Source: UBA6522 sp965205045 (GTDB taxonomy: Bacteria > Pseudomonadota > Gammaproteobacteria > Steroidobacterales > Rariloculaceae). From it: a stretch of 64,000 nucleotides of DNA. Below the pieces are notes generated by a model. That model saw only the letters and a program-made list of their open reading frames with translations, did not search any database and had not been told where the DNA came from. The position numbers were made by a program, and so were the translations under genes. The stretch covers positions 682,001-746,000 of the forward strand of contig OZ242031.1 in NCBI GenBank assembly GCA_965205045.1, given 5' to 3'. Below are positions 35,142 through 42,652 of the stretch, one piece after another (positions within the stretch are counted from its first letter, which is position 1; each line of letters begins with the position of its first letter).

Positions 35142-35163
35142 ACCGCCCCTCAATGCGGTTTTT
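35142..35163 (+). terminator. Rho-independent terminator-like hairpin
   Basis: Stem ACCGC (35142-35146) and GCGGT (35155-35159) with an 8-nt loop and a run of five T at 35159-35163. It is correctly oriented to end plus-strand transcription from the ATPase/59-residue unit just before the convergent Nudix gene. The stem is short. Confidence 0.55.
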
Positions 35164-35722
35164 AATGGAAGAGGGCGAGTTGCTTTTGAAACGATTTACT
35201 TAGTACCTTCCGATCCAGAATGCCACTCAAGTCAGATTCCCAAGAGTATGGAATTGCTTCAAGCCCCCCCCGAACCTTCGATTCCAGTACCTTGAGAAAT
35301 GCAGACACGTCCTTCCGTTCCATTGCCCCTTTTAGCGACTCACTATCGATGAGAAAATTCATGGACCTCTCGGACAGCGTCTTTTCCAGGGCACTTGGAT
35401 CAGATTGCCATTGCGCCACATAAAACATGAGATGATATAGCGATTCACACTTTGCGGATTGGGACCAAACTGGACCATAGCGAATTAGTTCCGTGATTGG
35501 CTCTAATTCCACTTGAGCTTTGCCCCTTAACGCGCTTAGTTCTTCGAACATCTCGCGTTTGGCCGTTCGCTTGAATCTGCCGTTGTCCTTTTCTTCTTGA
35601 TGCCCACCGATCAGATTCAGGTCATTCCAATCCTTGTCACGTCGCAATATGAAGTAATCCTTGTCGTCGATCTTTAGTTTGATCACGACGAATGCACAGC
35701 GCGTTTCCCGACAATTGCTCAC
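35162..35722 (-). CDS. Nudix hydrolase (intact box), partner of the kinase/pseudo-Nudix protein
   Basis: 186 residues; the ATG at 35722 overlaps the kinase gene's stop by 4 bp. The Nudix box is present as GGHQEEKDNGRF followed by KRTAKREMFEEL, keeping the RExxEE metal-binding core but with a loop longer than the canonical Gx5Ex7. Flanking strands are CAFVVIKLKIDDKDYFILRR and SLYHLMFYVAQW. Such enzymes split X-diphosphate bonds in (deoxy)nucleotides or signalling nucleotides. The overlap with a P-loop nucleoside-kinase-like gene points to a coupled nucleotide-handling module. The terminal 60 residues are helical and unassigned. The function as defence is inferred only from the island context. 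Confidence 0.72.
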   Translation of the reverse strand: MSNCRETRCAFVVIKLKIDDKDYFILRRDKDWNDLNLIGGHQEEKDNGRFKRTAKREMFEELSALRGKAQVELEPITELIRYGPVWSQSAKCESLYHLMFYVAQWQSDPSALEKTLSERSMNFLIDSESLKGAMERKDVSAFLKVLESKVRGGLEAIPYSWESDLSGILDRKVLSKSFQKQLALFH

Positions 35723-37053
35723 ATCAACCTCTCGCGTCCATAGTTGAGTATTGCTTTGGACCAGGGTTCGAGATCGACTTCATCCATGTTGGACGCAAGT
35801 TTGTCTATGTCTCGAAAGTCACCAGCCAGATTATGCCCTCTACTACGACGGAACTCCTTCTTTTTTAAACTTTCCGCCAGCTCGGGGCTCTCAATATCCA
35901 ATCGAAATATCAGGCCCAAGTGTTTCCCGTCGCCCTTGTCAGTAGGGTCCCAAGTATATCCCACGTACGAAAATTCCAACTTACGACTAATATATAGCGA
36001 CTGGGCGATCCTTGCTTCCAGCGCTTGCTGAACTGTGGACATTGACCGTTGCTGATCGGCCAGTCGCTCGACATGGCAGCCCTGCCAGATTGTTGACTTG
36101 CCGTAGAGACGCGACTTGGGACTTTTGTCGTGCCTTTGAAACAAGAAAACACGGCCCTTGTGCAGCAACGTTCCGCACGGAACAATTTGTATAAGGTTCT
36201 TATCCTTTTCTACGTCCCTTCGCCGACGATATTGTCCCTGTGTTTCGATGACCTTTATTATGCGGTCCGTTGCGTCGGCGGGGGTGAAGGCCCAGGGAGC
36301 ATCAGATAGTAGGCCCTCTATGTCATCCTTTGGTACGACGAGGATTTCAGGATTTACAAAGGATTCGAAATGATCAAGAATCTTACCAAGCAGATCGGCA
36401 TTGGCGGAGCGCACATCACCGTCGTCTGTGTCTACAAGGATAACTTTCTTGAATGAATTTCCATAACGATCAACCGCACCGTCAACTGCATTGGATAACG
36501 TCTCGAGCATCGACTCATTCATGATGCTCCCGGCGCGATTAGTTACCCTTTGAGACACTTCGCGCTCAAGCGCTGTGTTGGCGCGAGCGCGGAGAACTGT
36601 TACCAGATCAAATAGGTTCTTCCAACGATCCATCAGAAGAAATTTCTCGATGCGGGTCAATTCCTCTTTTGATAACTCTCCGCGCTCCGCCTGAGTCTGG
36701 AACCAAATCAGTGCATCGAAGAGACCTCTGTCGGCAATTATGATGTCCGTTGTTGTGTCTACATTCTCAAGCAGTTCTGCCAGCATCGTGGTAGCGCACC
36801 AGGTATTGAAGAAAAGGTGCCCCTTCATCGGAATCGGACATTGCGCTGCCCGTTCCGTCAGAACGTGAACGCTAAAACCGAATCGCTTGAAGAAATGCCT
36901 GATCGCTTCCACGGACGTGCTCTTGCCCGATTTTGGTGTCCCCGCAAATTCGACCACAAAGGCTCGCGAAGCCAGACCGATGATTGAGTGCAGGTCTTCC
37001 GCCCGCTGCTCAAGCTCGGAAATTTGTTTTTCAATCGCCTTTTGCTGAGACAT
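35719..37053 (-). CDS. P-loop nucleoside/nucleotide kinase-like protein fused to a degenerate Nudix domain
   Basis: 444 residues from the ATG at 37053 (the frame is open to 37131, but a promoter-like pair at 37124-37097 falls inside that extension). A short coiled coil (KQISELEQRAEDLHSII) precedes Walker A GTPKSGKST at about 38-46. Then comes IIIADRGLFDALIW, the DRG motif typical of deoxynucleoside/thymidylate kinases, and a helical lid. The C-terminal 160 residues have Nudix-like strands (LLHKGRVFLFQRHDKS, then STIWQGCHVERL), but the catalytic RExxEE is replaced by EARIAQS, so it is probably a binding domain. Overlap with a true Nudix gene suggests the two act together. I know no described system with this pair. 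Confidence 0.7.
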   Translation of the reverse strand: MSQQKAIEKQISELEQRAEDLHSIIGLASRAFVVEFAGTPKSGKSTSVEAIRHFFKRFGFSVHVLTERAAQCPIPMKGHLFFNTWCATTMLAELLENVDTTTDIIIADRGLFDALIWFQTQAERGELSKEELTRIEKFLLMDRWKNLFDLVTVLRARANTALEREVSQRVTNRAGSIMNESMLETLSNAVDGAVDRYGNSFKKVILVDTDDGDVRSANADLLGKILDHFESFVNPEILVVPKDDIEGLLSDAPWAFTPADATDRIIKVIETQGQYRRRRDVEKDKNLIQIVPCGTLLHKGRVFLFQRHDKSPKSRLYGKSTIWQGCHVERLADQQRSMSTVQQALEARIAQSLYISRKLEFSYVGYTWDPTDKGDGKHLGLIFRLDIESPELAESLKKKEFRRSRGHNLAGDFRDIDKLASNMDEVDLEPWSKAILNYGRERLM

Positions 37054-37096
37054 TGTTGACGTTCCAGGCAAGCAAAGGGGTGGGAACCACGGTAGG

Positions 37097-37124
37097 AGTG
37101 TATCGCGAACGCATGACCCTGCAA
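37097..37124 (-). promoter_or_regulatory. Weak promoter-like pair for the kinase/Nudix unit
   Basis: On the minus strand, TTGCAG (37124-37119) and TACACT (37102-37097) are separated by 16 bp, about 45 bp before the ATG at 37053. The spacing is acceptable and the match moderate. Confidence 0.35.
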
Positions 37125-37176
37125 GCACCAATTTCTCGTCAATTTCAACGCTTTCGCGGCTGACGGACCCCTAACT

Positions 37177-37196
37177 TGTTGTTTTGTCAAACAACA
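37177..37196. promoter_or_regulatory. Perfect 8-bp inverted repeat upstream of the kinase/Nudix operon
   Basis: TGTTGTTT TGTC AAACAACA: two perfect 8-bp arms around a 4-bp spacer. It sits about 125 bp upstream of the kinase start and lacks a T-run, so it reads as an operator (dyad) rather than a terminator. It lies in the 281-bp gap (37132-37412) that marks the border between the island and the metabolic cluster. Confidence 0.4.
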
Positions 37197-37412
37197 CTTG
37201 CATAACTGTCCGGTTGTTGCCTCGACGGTCGGAAAAATGGGTGCTGACGATCAACGACTGCCGCTGGTGCACTCGATTGGCCAATCCTCTTGCTGTTCTG
37301 CAGCAAGACGAACTGCCTGGTGAAAGGAACGGCACCCCTAGCTGCCGGATATCAAGGTTGGTCGCCATGTTGCAGAGGTAGGGTTCCACGCGTACGCGCT
37401 GCCTCCACCGGC

Positions 37413-38567
37413 CTAGTGGCAAACGTTATTCGACAACCCAATCGTAAACGCCCCAATCCGATTATTCGCAGCCGCGATATAACTCAACCGCTGCCGCTCC
37501 AAATCCACAACTGCCACTTCCGGACTATCCGCCGAAGCCAGATACGCCCTCCGCCCATCCGCAGACCCCGCCGCATCCAACGGCGTGAAATTCAACTCCC
37601 CCGAGTCCACCACCGACCGCACATTGTTATCGAAAATGTAGTAATTCCGATTCTCGGAACTGGCTAGCAGGTTCATCCGGTCAAACCGCCCGACCGTCAC
37701 CAGGTCGATCCCCTCCCCAACAACAACGTCGCTGAACTCCGTAAACAGATGCTGCTCGATGGAAACAAACCGCCCTGTGTCCTTGTCCATCATGTACAGA
37801 AACACCCCTTCGGGCGTCGTATACGGCCGTGCCGGCGAGGCCCCGACCTCGAAGGTCTTGTAAATGACCTTCGAGAACGCATTCACGCCGTAGACCTCCC
37901 CTGTGGTCTCGTTGGCGACGTAGACATAGCGGCCATCCAGGCTGCGGCTTGGCGATGACAGCGCCTGCCCCGGTTCGTCGGCGACCGGGATCTCGTAAGT
38001 CCGCTGCACGTTGCTGTCGATCAGCCCGACGGTGCCGTCGCGGCTGTTGCTGTACCAGATATCCACCTCGTTGGGGTCGAAGAGCACGTCGGACGTGGGC
38101 GGCAGGTCTTCCAGTGCGAACAGGATCTGTCCGCCGTAGGCCGAGAACAGCACGAACCCGCCGTCCTCGCTGTCGCTGAAGCCGATCTTGGAGCCGGTGG
38201 TGTCGAGGACCATGTGGCGTGGGGCGATGGGCAGTTCGACCTGCTTTGCGACGGTCTTGTTTCGCAGGTCGTACATGCTGACCAGGCGCTTTTCGAGGTT
38301 GGTGTAGATGAGCACGGGGGCGAAGGGGGTCGCGACCATGTGGTCGACGCGGTCTTCGGTCTCGATGCGGTACACGACTTCGTTCCGGGTCAGGTCGATC
38401 ACGTCGATGATGGGGTCTTCGGCGTCGGCGGCGAACATCAGGCGCTGGTTGTTGGAGATGTCCACGTCCTGGGCGGTCAGCGGGAGCGGGCCCAGCGCGA
38501 GCGCCGCCACCGCACCCAACAGCCCGGCCCTTTTCGCGAAGGCACCCATGCGCCAGCCCGGCCTCAT
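37413..38567 (-). CDS. Secreted YVTN-type beta-propeller protein
   Basis: 384 residues from the ATG at 38567, two bases after the CcdA-like gene's stop; a second ATG at 38549 is possible. A signal peptide (AFAKRAGLLGAVAALALGPLPLTAQ) is followed by repeated propeller blades with D-DGRYVYVANETTGEV-like turns and strands such as IIDVIDLTRNEVVYRIETED and VSMYDLRNKTVAKQVELPIA. No haem motif. It is the last gene of the minus-strand cluster with Sco and CcdA-like proteins, so it probably acts in the periplasm as a docking or quinohaem-like propeller next to the cytochromes encoded upstream. Function is unproven. The long minus-strand frame upstream of 38567 is noncoding read-through. Confidence 0.72.
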   Translation of the reverse strand: MRPGWRMGAFAKRAGLLGAVAALALGPLPLTAQDVDISNNQRLMFAADAEDPIIDVIDLTRNEVVYRIETEDRVDHMVATPFAPVLIYTNLEKRLVSMYDLRNKTVAKQVELPIAPRHMVLDTTGSKIGFSDSEDGGFVLFSAYGGQILFALEDLPPTSDVLFDPNEVDIWYSNSRDGTVGLIDSNVQRTYEIPVADEPGQALSSPSRSLDGRYVYVANETTGEVYGVNAFSKVIYKTFEVGASPARPYTTPEGVFLYMMDKDTGRFVSIEQHLFTEFSDVVVGEGIDLVTVGRFDRMNLLASSENRNYYIFDNNVRSVVDSGELNFTPLDAAGSADGRRAYLASADSPEVAVVDLERQRLSYIAAANNRIGAFTIGLSNNVCH

Positions 38568-38569
38568 CG

Positions 38570-39943
38570 CTAGCTCAGTCCCAGGTACGGGTAGATGATG
38601 TCGCTGACGGTGTGGAAGTTGTCGGTGACGAGGATCAGGCCGAAGATGATGATGATGGCCATGCTGGCCAGGCTCAGCGGCCGGGCGTTGCCGGCGAGAA
38701 AGGTGAGGATGCTGTCCACCTTGGAGATGTACCAGGCCGAGAGCAGGAACGGGATGGCCACGCCGATGCCGAAGATCATCATGATGGCGGCGCCGATGTA
38801 GGGGCTGCCGATGGCGCCCACGTAGACCACGAGCGTGGCGACGATGGCGCCGCCGAAGCAGGCGGTGCAGCCCAGGGCGTAGCCGGCGGAGGTGAGCAGG
38901 GCGCCGGCCCGGTCGCGCAGGGACAGGGAGTTCATGGCCTGGCGGTCCGGGATGCGGCAGGCGAAGTCGCGGGTGCCGCGGAAGCCTACCCAGAGCCCCA
39001 GGAGGATGACGAGCAACCCCGAAATGACGGCCACCGTGCGGCTGTATTCGGAGAACGCGAGCTGGGCCTGGTGGCCCACGGCCCCGATGAACGCGCCCGC
39101 CAGTGCGTAGAGGCTGAGGAAGCCGAGCACGAAGGCGAAGGCGAGTTGCATGATCTTGCGCCGGATCACGGGCGTCAGTTGCGCGGCGCCGCCCGCCGTG
39201 GTGCCGGGCACGGTGGAGAATCCGGCGATCACGCCGCCGAAGACGACCACCAGTTGCAGCAGGCACGGCGTCAATACCGACGACAGCAGACCCGCCCCCA
39301 GGGCGAGGACGGCCACCGGGGTGATATCCGCCCGGGACTTGAGTTCCTCCGGCAGGCTGTAGGGTGCTTCCCAGATGCCGACGAAGGTCAGCTCCCGCTC
39401 GCTGCCGAGGTAGGGATTGGAGACGTAGAGGCGCAGCCGGTCGGCGTCTGCCTGGGTGAGGATCTCGTTGCCCGCGGCGTCCCGCTTGGGGAAGCTGTAG
39501 ACGCTCAGCCGGTGGTGCTCGGCGATGCTCGGCCCGTCGGAGATCTCGGGCAGGTACTCCTGCTCGCCGACCCGCAGCGTGGCGGTGGGCACCTGGTCGA
39601 TGAGGTCGCCGCGGTGGATGGTTTCGGCGACGAAGAAGATCAGGTTACGGTCCGGGCGCAGGTTGGCAATGATGGCGGCGCGGTCCACGTACTGGAAGTA
39701 CTCGTCCGTCGCGAAGGTGGCCGTGATCTCGAGATCGGGTGTGCGGATAAGTTCCCGGGTGAGGTATTGGGATACGGTGCCGGCCTTCATCAGGCGGGCC
39801 TGGTCACCGACGCCTCGCAGTAGTTGCTGTCCCTGCACGAAGTAGGGGAACACCAGCCACGTCAGGGCGATGGCGAACGCCACGAACAGGAGCGCGCCGA
39901 GCTGGACGGGGTTGACGCGGCGGGTTGCGGTGGTCGTGGTCAT
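38570..39943 (-). CDS. CcdA/DsbD-like membrane protein with N-terminal periplasmic domain
   Basis: 457 residues. An N-terminal anchor (LGALLFVAFAIALTWLVF) precedes a periplasmic stretch of about 180 residues (ITATFATDEYFQYVDRAAII). Then come six to seven membrane helices with the CcdA hallmark LLSSVLTPCLLQLVVVFGG and a second Cys pair in YALGCTACFGGAIVATLVV. CcdA/DsbD proteins move reducing equivalents from cytoplasm to periplasm for cytochrome c maturation or copper-site assembly. The large N-terminal domain is unusual for CcdA. It is 12 bp downstream of the Sco gene and 2 bp upstream of the propeller gene, so a redox-metallation operon is likely. The stop is TAG at 38570-38572. Confidence 0.78.
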   Translation of the reverse strand: MTTTTATRRVNPVQLGALLFVAFAIALTWLVFPYFVQGQQLLRGVGDQARLMKAGTVSQYLTRELIRTPDLEITATFATDEYFQYVDRAAIIANLRPDRNLIFFVAETIHRGDLIDQVPTATLRVGEQEYLPEISDGPSIAEHHRLSVYSFPKRDAAGNEILTQADADRLRLYVSNPYLGSERELTFVGIWEAPYSLPEELKSRADITPVAVLALGAGLLSSVLTPCLLQLVVVFGGVIAGFSTVPGTTAGGAAQLTPVIRRKIMQLAFAFVLGFLSLYALAGAFIGAVGHQAQLAFSEYSRTVAVISGLLVILLGLWVGFRGTRDFACRIPDRQAMNSLSLRDRAGALLTSAGYALGCTACFGGAIVATLVVYVGAIGSPYIGAAIMMIFGIGVAIPFLLSAWYISKVDSILTFLAGNARPLSLASMAIIIIFGLILVTDNFHTVSDIIYPYLGLS

Positions 39944-39955
39944 GGGGGGACTGGC

Positions 39956-40657
39956 CTAGCCTCCCTGGCTGATGGCCGCGACCAGTTCTTCGCCCGGCGT
40001 GGAGAAATTGAAGACGTCGACCAGTCGGCCGTCGGGGTCGATCAGGAACACGTTGGCGGAGTGCTGCACGGTGTAGTTGTTCTGCGACTTGGTGACCACA
40101 TAGCTTACCCTGAAATTATTGGCGGCGGCATTGACCTGCGAGACGTTGCCGCTCAGCCCGACCATGCGCTCGCCGAAGCGCGAGGCGTAGCGGTCGGTGA
40201 TCTCGGGGGAGTCGCGTTCGGTGTCGACGCTGATGAAGATGCCCACGGCGTCGGTGTCCCTGACCGCCTCGCCCATGTTCAGTACCATCAGCGGGCACAC
40301 GTCGGGGCAGTGGGTGAAGCCGAAACCGAGGAGCACGTGGCTGCCGCGGAAGTCCGCTGCCGTGACGGTCCGGCCGTCGCGGTCCACCAGCTCGAAGTCC
40401 ACGATGATGTCCTCGAGGGGGTTGCCGAACATGGGATCGGAACTCATGGCGTGTTCGTGGACATGTTCGGAGGCGTCATCGCTGCTCTGGACGGTGACCC
40501 TCGGGGCGATGCCGGTCTCTGGAGGGGCGCCGGCGTCGCGATCCTGCGCGTCGGCCACGCCAGCTACGAAAACAAACGCCCAGACGCAGACACCCACCAG
40601 GGCCAACACAAATACCTGGAGCGGTATCGCCCGCATTGTCGCGTTTATCCGTTCCAT
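39956..40657 (-). CDS. SCO1/SenC-type copper chaperone
   Basis: 233 residues from the ATG at 40657. A signal/anchor (PLQVFVLALVGVCVWAFVFV) is followed by a thioredoxin-fold domain with GFTHCPDVCP (copper-binding CxxxC) and a distal His in NNYTVQHSANVFLIDPDGR. These are the standard Sco ligands for CuA-site assembly or periplasmic thiol chemistry. A His-rich insert (HVHEHAM) before the domain may add metal affinity. It lies between a c-type cytochrome/propeller gene and the CcdA-like gene on the same strand, which fits delivery of copper or reductant to a periplasmic oxidoreductase. No cytochrome oxidase genes are in the window. Confidence 0.85.
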   Translation of the reverse strand: MERINATMRAIPLQVFVLALVGVCVWAFVFVAGVADAQDRDAGAPPETGIAPRVTVQSSDDASEHVHEHAMSSDPMFGNPLEDIIVDFELVDRDGRTVTAADFRGSHVLLGFGFTHCPDVCPLMVLNMGEAVRDTDAVGIFISVDTERDSPEITDRYASRFGERMVGLSGNVSQVNAAANNFRVSYVVTKSQNNYTVQHSANVFLIDPDGRLVDVFNFSTPGEELVAAISQGG

Positions 40658-40760
40658 GTGGCTTCCTCGCAGGCTCAACCCGTGTCCAGACCCAAGTTCG
40701 GACAAATCAAGGGATTGGACACGGCCGTGCGCGACCCGTTCCGCACCTGACCGCTTCCTC

Positions 40761-40834
40761 GCCCGGCCGGTTTCACACCTGGCCTGTTCTTGGCCCGGTC
40801 GGTTCCACACCTGGCCTGCTCTTCGCCCGGCCGC
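40761..40834. repeat. 32-bp imperfect tandem repeat, two copies plus a partial third
   Basis: Units begin GCCCGGCCGGTTTCACACCT and GCCCGGTCGGTTCCACACCT, followed by a third, truncated GCCCGGCCG. They lie in the 177-bp spacer between the cytochrome stop (40835) and the Sco start. No spacers of the CRISPR kind. Confidence 0.65.
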
Positions 40835-42577
40835 CTAGTAATCGAGTATAACCCCCTCGAAGGGATTGATCCCGGCGTGGAAATTGCCCTGGTCGCGCAC
40901 CGTGCGGGACTCGCCGTTCTCGTCGTAGTGCACCCAGATGAGTCCGTGGGCGTCGCCGTTGCCGGGCATCTCGATCTTGCGGATCAGTTCCTTGGTGTCG
41001 ACGTCGTAGACGTAGATTCTGCCTTCGCCATTGCTGGTCGCCCACATCTCCTTACCGTTGGGGGAGAGCAGGACATGGTCCAGCTTGTAGGCGCTGTAGA
41101 GCGTCTCGGTGGCGTGGCCGGTCTGGGTGTCGATGATGGTGATGGTGCGCCCCAGGTGATGCGCCGCCTCGCCCTTGTCGGCAACCCAGAGTTCCGTCTC
41201 TTCCGCATTGAGTGCGGCGCCGTACGGCCCGATGCCCGTTCCGTTGGTCCAGATGATCTCGCCGGTCCTGATGTCCACCTTGGCGGCCACGGAACTGCTC
41301 ATGATCGGATAGATGTACTCCTTGGCGTTGTCGATGACGGCCCAGTTCGGGCGATAGCCGGGGATGGGATACTCGGCGACCACTTCCCAGGTGTCGGGGT
41401 CGATGGTGGCGACCCAGAACGGGCGCATGGCCAGCAGCGTGCCCTGGTACATCATCATCACCCCCCGCATGCCCGTACTGCGTCCCGGCGCGTAGCCGGC
41501 GGGCTCCATCAGCGCGTAGATGTACTCGTAGTCCTTGTCGGTCCACACCGTGTAGATAAACCCGCCCATGTCGACGTCCCTGACGCCGCCCAGGATCTCG
41601 TCGGTTTCGGGGTCGTAGAGGAACAGCCCGAGCCCGTCGGGATCGCGCACGAAGACGTCGAAGAGCACCTTGTCCCTGAAGACCTGGCCGTGGTGGAGCC
41701 TTGCGCCGATGGTGACCTGCGCCACCGGCTGCAGGGTGATGGCGTCCAGCTTGAGCATGGTCCAGGCGCCGGCCGGGTCCGGCGTGCCGTCGGCGGTGGG
41801 TTCGCGGGGGCCGACCATGTAGGCGTACTTGCCGTCGGGCGACATGGCCGAGGTATGCACCACGGCGCGGAGACGCTCGGGGATCATGTGGCTGGCGATG
41901 ATCTCCATGGTCTGGGCATCGCCCACCACGAGCTGGTTGCTGGGCGGGGGCGCGTAGCCGTCGAACAGGACGGACGGCGAACTGGTGGTGCCCACGTTCT
42001 CGTAGAAATAGGTCTTGCCGGGCTCCGGCGTGAACTTGGGCTCGCCGGGGTCCCAGGTCGCCACGATCCGCGACGGGTACTCGCTCCAGACGCTGCCTTC
42101 GATGGAGCGCCGCGTCCACGTCTCCTGCACCGAGGCAAAGGTCTCCACCGCCTCCACCTGCAGGTCCCGCGGCGTCTTCGCGAACACCTGCTCCTCGCCT
42201 TGGTTCGCGCGCACGGCCGCCAGCGCGTCGCGCCAGCCCTGTATCAGGCCGAGATCCAGCGGCAGATCCGCCAGCGTGCGAATGTACATGGCGATGGCTT
42301 CGAGATCGGTGTCGCTGGGATCCATCTCCGCGACGATCACCCCCATCATCGGGTTGTTCTCAAGCTGATCGAAAATGTCCACCGGCTGCGGCCCGAAGTG
42401 CAGCGTGGGCCCTACCAACCCCTCGGCGGTCTCGCCGTGACACACCCAGCAGCCGATGTCGGCGTGGAAAAGCTCGCTGCCCCGCGCCACCAGTTCCTCA
42501 ACGGTCTCCTGCGCCAGCGTGGGCGCACTGATCAGCAAAAATCCGACGATCAGTCCCGACTGATGGATGCGTTTCAT
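40835..42577 (-). CDS. Periplasmic cytochrome c/beta-propeller protein, paralogue 1
   Basis: 580 residues. Signal peptide (GLIVGFLLISAPTLAQ), then a class I cytochrome c-like domain with the haem site CWVCH (43-47) and a Met-containing distal region (NNPMMGVIVAEMDPSD). A C-terminal propeller of about 420 residues follows (YFYENVGTTSSPSVLFDGYA, MSPDGKYAYMVGP, ELWVADKGEAAHH). The order of cytochrome c then eight-bladed-like propeller resembles NirS/NirN (cd1) architecture, but no cd1-specific d1-haem ligand was identified, so nitrite reduction is not claimed. It probably carries electrons or binds a cofactor in the periplasm. Very similar to the gene at 44454-46190; hipBA lies between them. Confidence 0.78.
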   Translation of the reverse strand: MKRIHQSGLIVGFLLISAPTLAQETVEELVARGSELFHADIGCWVCHGETAEGLVGPTLHFGPQPVDIFDQLENNPMMGVIVAEMDPSDTDLEAIAMYIRTLADLPLDLGLIQGWRDALAAVRANQGEEQVFAKTPRDLQVEAVETFASVQETWTRRSIEGSVWSEYPSRIVATWDPGEPKFTPEPGKTYFYENVGTTSSPSVLFDGYAPPPSNQLVVGDAQTMEIIASHMIPERLRAVVHTSAMSPDGKYAYMVGPREPTADGTPDPAGAWTMLKLDAITLQPVAQVTIGARLHHGQVFRDKVLFDVFVRDPDGLGLFLYDPETDEILGGVRDVDMGGFIYTVWTDKDYEYIYALMEPAGYAPGRSTGMRGVMMMYQGTLLAMRPFWVATIDPDTWEVVAEYPIPGYRPNWAVIDNAKEYIYPIMSSSVAAKVDIRTGEIIWTNGTGIGPYGAALNAEETELWVADKGEAAHHLGRTITIIDTQTGHATETLYSAYKLDHVLLSPNGKEMWATSNGEGRIYVYDVDTKELIRKIEMPGNGDAHGLIWVHYDENGESRTVRDQGNFHAGINPFEGVILDY

Positions 42578-42652
42578 ACCGGTTGTCTCCGCGTCAATGT
42601 CCGGTGGCCGCGAGGGTGCGGCCGGACGGAAAAGTATAGCGCAGGCGACGTA

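Noticed and set aside
37177..37196. Rho-independent terminator of the propeller gene
   Set aside because: No T-run follows either arm and the hairpin lies over 200 bp downstream of the propeller stop.
38612..39823. 400-residue plus-strand frame opposite the CcdA-like gene
   Set aside because: Antisense shadow with Gly/Glu/Asp/Arg-rich text; the minus strand encodes clear CcdA motifs.
40761..40834. CRISPR array
   Set aside because: Only two and a third units in direct tandem, no spacers and no cas genes.
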